Assembly: GCF_010119235.1 (NCBI RefSeq)
Contig: NZ_JAAATZ010000001.1
Coordinates: 2,572,501-2,636,500, forward strand
Direction: 5' to 3'
Origin: Flavobacterium phycosphaerae
GTDB taxonomy: Bacteria; Bacteroidota; Bacteroidia; Flavobacteriales; Flavobacteriaceae
DNA: 64,000 bases
The position numbers and the translations under genes were made by a program. How positions within the stretch are numbered: position 1 is the first letter of the stretch; the number at the start of each line of letters is the position of its first letter. Of the stretch, positions 59,716 to 64,000 are shown piece after piece. Below the pieces are notes generated by a model that saw only the letters and a program-made list of their open reading frames with translations, ran no database searches and had not been told where the DNA came from.

Positions 59716-60624
59716 TTAATATAGATACTTTATCTCTTTCTTCAAGTTACTTCTATTTAATTTAAATTTTGTTGGATTAAAGTTTTCAATTATTGGTAAC
59801 CTCAAATTTTCACTATGAAATATTAACTCTTTACCATCTCTCGATTCAAATGCAGAATGATTGAAAGAATATTTCAATTTAATTTCGTCGTAGTATAAAT
59901 TTTCAATGTTTATATTGTCATCGTATGAGACAATCCAGTGAATATTGTTGATGGACTTTATTTTATCACTAAGAATCTTATGGTCTTCGTGTTTGAAGTG
60001 ATTCATATATAATGACTCTGCTTTTAGATAATATGGAGGGTCGAAATAGAAGATTGAACTAGATTTTTCCGTTTCTTTATCATTAATAATAGTATCAATT
60101 AATTCTAAAGCATCGTAATTATATAAATTTATTTTACTGCTGTATTTTGAAATTAATTCTATTTTATTTATCAACTCTTTTTTATTAAACCGACAATCCA
60201 TTTTGAAGTTCCCTTCTTGATTTAATCCACCAATAACTCCTGCTTTAATTATACCTGAGCGATTCGTCCTGTTTAAATAAAATGTTGAGAAGCCTAATTC
60301 TAAGGTGTTGGATGTGTTTTTATTTTTTTGAATTTCTCTTTGTTTATGCCAATTCTCAATACTTATTTCTGTATTCCTAATTAATTCACAAAACTCATCA
60401 CAATTGTTTAAAATCGAATACCAAAAAGCATGTATTGATTTATCTTTATCATTTATTGTAATTCTACTTACATAGCCTTCAATTAATAAGAATAAGGCAA
60501 CAGAAGCTCCACCTGCAAAAGGTTCAATGTAATGATTGTCAATTTTATTGTCTAAACAAACTTTTGCTAAAAAAGGGGCTAATTTATTTTTCCCACCGGG
60601 ATATCTTAAAGGTGAATAAAACAT
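59716..60624 (-). CDS. D12-class (Dam-like) adenine-specific DNA methyltransferase
   Basis: A 302-residue N6-adenine methyltransferase. The AdoMet-binding N-terminal motif SPLRYPGGKNKLAPFL is at residues 4-19, motif I IEPFAGGAS at 33-41, FYLNRTNRSGI at 115-125, and the catalytic motif IV FDPPYY at 194-199. This order defines the D12 class. Recognition sequence is unknown; D12 enzymes commonly methylate GATC-like sites. It starts 4 bp after the ParB-like gene, so the two are co-translated. It could be an orphan, or the modification part of a restriction-like system. Confidence 0.9.
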   Translation of the reverse strand: MFYSPLRYPGGKNKLAPFLAKVCLDNKIDNHYIEPFAGGASVALFLLIEGYVSRITINDKDKSIHAFWYSILNNCDEFCELIRNTEISIENWHKQREIQKNKNTSNTLELGFSTFYLNRTNRSGIIKAGVIGGLNQEGNFKMDCRFNKKELINKIELISKYSSKINLYNYDALELIDTIINDKETEKSSSIFYFDPPYYLKAESLYMNHFKHEDHKILSDKIKSINNIHWIVSYDDNINIENLYYDEIKLKYSFNHSAFESRDGKELIFHSENLRLPIIENFNPTKFKLNRSNLKKEIKYLY

Positions 60625-60628
60625 AATA

Positions 60629-62080
60629 TTAAAGTTTGGTTAAATCGAGCGAATTTAATAAATCAGTTTCATCTTGCAACATAAACTCAATCAATTCCAA
60701 TAAATTATGACTTATGTTGTCTCCATTTGCGGGCACCCCATTTACTTTATAGTTGTGAATGAGTTGATGTAAGGTCATCAAGTTAAATGAATTAAATGAA
60801 TTCTTGTCGACATTTGCTTTTATTATTTCTGTAAATTTTGTTTTCATCAAATCAAAATTTGCGTATTTGTTTGGAGGATAAACATTTTGAAAATGAATTG
60901 ATTTGTTCATCGTTGTCTTTCCATTGTATTTGGTTTGTTCGACAACATACTTTAAAACACATTCAAAAGTAACTCTAGCCATTGCAATCTTCGAGTTAGG
61001 ACAAGTCATAGGGTCTAATTTAAAATACTCAACAACTCTTCCTTTTAAACCTGGTGGAAGTGCTTTTCTTTTCAAAATGGGATACTTTTTTGTACTTCCA
61101 TTTCCTGAATTAGAACTTTGACTTCCTCCAGAACTTGAACTCCCGCTATTAGGATTATTAGTTGAAGAAGAATCTGCAGTACCAGAATTAGATGTTCCAG
61201 ATGTTTGTCCATTATTATTTGTTGAACTTCCAACTGTTGCTTTTGCAAAATAGTCAAAGCCATAAATTTTCAATCTCTTAAAAAATGCTTCTTTCTCGAG
61301 ATCAACGGTGTCGGTTTTTATTTCATAATTTACATCATCTTTTAGACAATGAATTAATGCGGAAACATATTTATTAAATTTTGTAGTATCATCAATAACA
61401 ATCTCATAATTTGGATTGCTTTTAAAATGATAACCACATTTTTGAGTATACTTTATATTAAATAATCTTTCAAAGATTATAGCTCTTCCTCCAGTTCGTC
61501 CCCTTCCTCTAGTCAAAAGATTTTTAAAATCATCTCCTCCTATTTTAACAGCCTCATAATAAAAACTAGCCAGTTTGATTAATTGAGCTGGTGAAGAATC
61601 AATTTCTTTCATTGAACTTACTGTATTTCCAATCTTGAATAGTCTATAGACTTCTAAGGCCTTAGCGATTCTTTCCCAACTTCTGAAAAGGCTATTGGCG
61701 TGTTCTTGAAAGATTCGTTCATTAACATCTTCTTCATTTTTATAAATTAAAACTGGTAATTCAGGAATATCTGTTTTAGGTAAATCTATTTCATACTTAC
61801 CAGGTAATTGAAGAGCTTTAACCGCGGCACATCTTCTATTTCCATCTTTTACAAGGTACTTTCCCTCCTTTTCAATTACCCACAAAGGTCTATCTTGATA
61901 ATACTCATTAGATTTTACAATAGCTTTTGCAACATCAATCGCAGCCTCATTGTACAATAAATATGTAATTAGCTCTTCTTCATTATTATTACCAGTGTAC
62001 AATTCCGCAAACCGCGGATTATTTGTATCAAGAACTAGCTCTTTAAGTTTAATTTTGTCTTCTTTTGATTTGTTTTCCAT
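60629..62080 (-). CDS. ParB/sulfiredoxin-like N-terminal domain protein with C-terminal helical domain
   Basis: A 483-residue protein. Residues 10-90 form a ParB/Srx-like fold ending in the phosphate-binding-type motif VKDGNRRCAAVKAL (77-90), with NPRFAEL near 21. A helical middle (about 100-270) follows, then a low-complexity Ser/Gly/Asn/Thr linker (about 283-325), and a C-terminal helical domain (about 330-483, LKGRVVEYFKLDPMT, LMTLHQLIHNYKV). ParB-like domains of this type can be CTPases or nucleases; the linker is unusual for a plain partition protein. Next to a methylase it may be part of a defence or plasmid-like module. Confidence 0.75.
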   Translation of the reverse strand: MENKSKEDKIKLKELVLDTNNPRFAELYTGNNNEEELITYLLYNEAAIDVAKAIVKSNEYYQDRPLWVIEKEGKYLVKDGNRRCAAVKALQLPGKYEIDLPKTDIPELPVLIYKNEEDVNERIFQEHANSLFRSWERIAKALEVYRLFKIGNTVSSMKEIDSSPAQLIKLASFYYEAVKIGGDDFKNLLTRGRGRTGGRAIIFERLFNIKYTQKCGYHFKSNPNYEIVIDDTTKFNKYVSALIHCLKDDVNYEIKTDTVDLEKEAFFKRLKIYGFDYFAKATVGSSTNNNGQTSGTSNSGTADSSSTNNPNSGSSSSGGSQSSNSGNGSTKKYPILKRKALPPGLKGRVVEYFKLDPMTCPNSKIAMARVTFECVLKYVVEQTKYNGKTTMNKSIHFQNVYPPNKYANFDLMKTKFTEIIKANVDKNSFNSFNLMTLHQLIHNYKVNGVPANGDNISHNLLELIEFMLQDETDLLNSLDLTKL

Positions 62081-62321
62081 TTATATAACTTATTTTTAAA
62101 AAATTCCCACAATAACACAAAATGCCCATATCCAAAAAGCTTTAGACATAGGGGCATCACGATACTTTTCAATAAAACGGAGGTGGTATTTGTTTTTTGA
62201 ATGAAGCTAAAGTAGGAATTAAATTTGTAAGTCGTTATTTTTTATAACTTATTTTTAATTGAATTGCATAGCACAAGACGAACTAGGAGAGGGGTCAAAC
62301 TATAGTTTTGGTCGTGCTTTC

Positions 62322-62380
62322 TTCGGTACTTGTTCGGTAAAAGGACCTTTTTACCGAAGCGTTACCGAACAAGTACCGAA
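62322..62380. repeat. 19-bp perfect inverted repeat with iterated TACCGAA units
   Basis: Arms 62322-62340 and 62362-62380 are exact reverse complements. TACCGAA recurs four times at 62352-62391. It resembles in style, though not in sequence, the nested repeat at 23054-23146. Confidence 0.8.
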
Positions 62381-62418
62381 CCAATACCGAACAAAACCCC
62401 TAAAAAATAGCTCAAAGT

Positions 62419-62468
62419 GGACATTTGCGGACAAAACCGGACATTTGCGGACATTTGCGGACATTTCG
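62419..62468. repeat. 10-bp tandem repeat (GGACATTTGC)
   Basis: Five adjacent 10-bp units; the second is degenerate (GGACAAAACC) and the last ends in CG. Confidence 0.75.
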
Positions 62469-62480
62469 TGTTATTGGGTT

Positions 62481-62790
62481 GGCACTTCGACAGGCTCAGT
62501 GTGACAATTTCTTTCTTATTGTATTTTGTTTTGAGTTGCTATTTTGTCTTTTTAGGGATATACAATCCAAACTGCGATTGTCAGTCTGAGCTTGTCGAAG
62601 ACCTTTCTTTGTTGGAGGCACTTCGACAGGCTCAGTGTGACATTTTCTTTCTTATTGTATTTTGCTTTGAGTTGTTGTTTTGTCTTTTTTGGGATATACA
62701 ATTCAAACTGCGATTGTCAGTCTGAGCCTGTCGAAGATCTTTCTTTGTTGGAGGCACTTCGACAGGCTCAGTGTGACATTTTTGTCCTTA
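62481..62790. repeat. 136-bp tandem repeat containing a REP-like palindrome
   Basis: Units begin at 62481, 62617 and 62753, exactly 136 bp apart; two are complete and the third is partial. Each begins with CTTCGACAGGCTCAG and carries near its end the inverse CTGAGCCTGTCGAAG, so the two form a large stem when read across unit junctions. This motif is a known type of dispersed repeat in flavobacterial genomes. Confidence 0.85.
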
Positions 62791-62926
62791 ATTGTATTTG
62801 GTTTTATTAGTTGTTGGCACTTTGATTCCTGCCTGCGCGGGAAAGACAAGTGGAGTAAAACAAAAAGCCCCAATAGTATCGCTACCATCAGGACTTTTCA
62901 ATCAAACTAAAAAACCAAACTTATTT

Positions 62927-62968
62927 AATTATGAATTACGAATTATGAATTACGAATTATGAATTACG
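62927..62968. repeat. 14-bp tandem repeat overlapping the clpB stop
   Basis: Three exact copies of AATTATGAATTACG. The last one covers the clpB stop codon and last codon. Confidence 0.8.
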
Positions 62969-64000
62969 AATTGGTAACTACTTTTTCGTTTTGATTTCTA
63001 AACACTAATTGTCCGTTAAAACTATCTAACAATATGATGCTGTCGGTGGTGATTTTACCGGCTAGTATTTCTTTAGACAATTGGTTCAAGACCTCGCGTT
63101 GGATTACTCGTTTTACCGGGCGGGCTCCAAATTGTGGGTCATAGCCTTTGTCGGCTAAATAGTCAATGGCTTCGGGTGTGGCATCCATAACGATGTTTTG
63201 CTGTGCCAGCATTTTGGTAACACTTTGCAATTGCAACCCAACGATTTGCTTGATATTAGCCGAAGTCAATGGCGTGAACATTACTATTTCATCAATACGG
63301 TTGATAAATTCAGGGCGAACCGTTTGTTTCAGCAAGCCTAACACTTCGGTTTTGGCGGCTTCGGTTGCGGCTTCTAAACCTCCTTTTAGGTTTTCGAATT
63401 TTTCTTGTATGATGGCACTTCCCATATTGGAAGTCATGATAATAATGGTGTTTTTAAAATCGGCCAAACGCCCTTTGTTATCCGTTAGTCTACCTTCGTC
63501 TAACACCTGTAATAAGATGTTAAACGTATCAGGGTGTGCTTTTTCAATTTCGTCTAACAAGATTACAGAGTAAGGTTTTCTTCGTACTGCTTCGGTTAGC
63601 TGTCCACCTTCGTCATAGCCTACATAGCCCGGAGGGGCACCTACTAATCGACTCACACTATGGCGTTCTTGGTACTCGCTCATATCAATACGCGTCATGG
63701 CGTTTTCATCGTCAAAAAGGTATTCGGCCAACGCTTTGGCTAACTCTGTTTTACCCACACCGGTTGTCCCAAGGAACAGGAAGGTACCAATAGGTTTCTT
63801 CATATCCTGCAATCCGGCACGACTACGGCGCACGGCATCGCTGACGGCTTCAATAGCTTCTTCTTGTCCGACCACTCGGTGGTGGAGTTCTTCTTCCAAA
63901 CGCAACAGTTTTTCTCGTTCGCCTTGCAGCATTTTGGTTACCGGCACGCCGGTCCATTTGGCCACCACTTCGGCTATGTCTTCGCGGGTTACTTCTTCTT
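62964..64000 (-). CDS. clpB: ClpB disaggregase, C-terminal part (cut by window end)
   Basis: About 345 C-terminal codons of ClpB/Hsp104; the frame is still open at the window end. Visible are the end of the D1/M region ([19 protein letters not shown]), the second ATPase domain D2 with Walker [15 protein letters not shown] and Walker [14 protein letters not shown], pore loop [13 protein letters not shown], sensor TSNMGS and the D2-small domain ([20 protein letters not shown]). It rescues protein aggregates with DnaK. The stop lies inside a 14-bp repeat. Confidence 0.95.
   Translation of the reverse strand, partial: EEVTREDIAEVVAKWTGVPVTKMLQGEREKLLRLEEELHHRVVGQEEAIEAVSDAVRRSRAGLQDMKKPIGTFLFLGTTGVGKTELAKALAEYLFDDENAMTRIDMSEYQERHSVSRLVGAPPGYVGYDEGGQLTEAVRRKPYSVILLDEIEKAHPDTFNILLQVLDEGRLTDNKGRLADFKNTIIIMTSNMGSAIIQEKFENLKGGLEAATEAAKTEVLGLLKQTVRPEFINRIDEIVMFTPLTSANIKQIVGLQLQSVTKMLAQQNIVMDATPEAIDYLADKGYDPQFGARPVKRVIQREVLNQLSKEILAGKITTDSIILLDSFNGQLVFRNQNEKVVTNS

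Larger units (their letters stand above)
62081..62963. other. repeat-rich non-coding region before clpB
   Basis: About 880 bp without genes. Contents in order: two copies of a 16-bp direct repeat (62084-62099 and 62243-62258), a 19-bp perfect inverted repeat (62322-62380), a 10-bp tandem repeat (62419-62468), a 136-bp tandem repeat with REP-like palindrome (62481-62790) and a 14-bp tandem repeat at the clpB 3' end. The small frames found in this stretch come from the repeats. Confidence 0.75.

Noticed and set aside
62481..62790. Possible CRISPR array
   Set aside because: The repeat is one continuous 136-bp unit without unique spacers between short identical repeats, and no cas gene is present.
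62417..62910. Several overlapping frames of 60-102 aa
   Set aside because: They are translations of the 10-bp and 136-bp repeats; the same peptide recurs because the DNA recurs.

Overview
The window looks like a chromosome segment of a member of the Flavobacteriaceae, most like Flavobacterium. The support is AT-rich DNA, Bacteroidota-type promoters (TTTG, about 20-21 nt, TAnnTTTG), two secreted proteins with C-terminal type IX secretion sorting domains, an RteC protein, a Bacteroidota-type tyrosine integrase, and families typical of the phylum (DUF4199, DUF4349, DUF6428, TPR-AraC regulators). No rRNA or CRISPR array is seen. One tRNA (Ser, anticodon TGA) is present.

Positions 1-10761 look like the right end of an integrative element inserted at the 3' end of the tRNA-Ser gene. 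Reading inward from the tRNA it carries a tyrosine integrase, a large AAA ATPase with a C-terminal HEPN-type RNase motif (the best anti-phage candidate in the window), RteC, a TPR-AraC regulator, an excisionase-like HTH protein, a DnaD-like HTH protein, a DnaC-like ATPase, a protein of unknown function, and a DNA adenine methyltransferase cut by the window start. The left end of the element lies outside the window.

Positions 10762-58840 are mostly ordinary chromosome. The blocks are: an envelope/riboflavin run (tpx, dgkA, ftsK, lolA, an LptF/G permease, ribB); an arsenic operon (arsR, DUF6428, methyltransferase, arsC-like phosphatase, ACR3 pump); lipoamide dehydrogenase; an Lrp regulator divergent from a methionine gamma-lyase-like enzyme; an ArsR-controlled run of four SRPBCC-type proteins; a YitT protein and a T9SS-exported protein; katG, an APC permease and a 2-Cys peroxiredoxin; pabB-tilS-dsbD; a large fibronectin-type T9SS protein; a series of small stress or membrane genes; an ABC exporter; and a histidine kinase/response regulator pair with matching dyad sites on both sides.

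Positions 58841-62963 form a second accessory patch. It holds an operon of a ParB-like protein, a D12-class adenine methyltransferase and a small membrane protein, surrounded by dispersed and tandem repeats. The window ends inside clpB.

Two genes (lolA and one SRPBCC gene) are each split by what looks like one missing base in a G/C homopolymer. This may be sequencing error rather than true gene loss. Functions are assigned by reading motifs; no database search was run.
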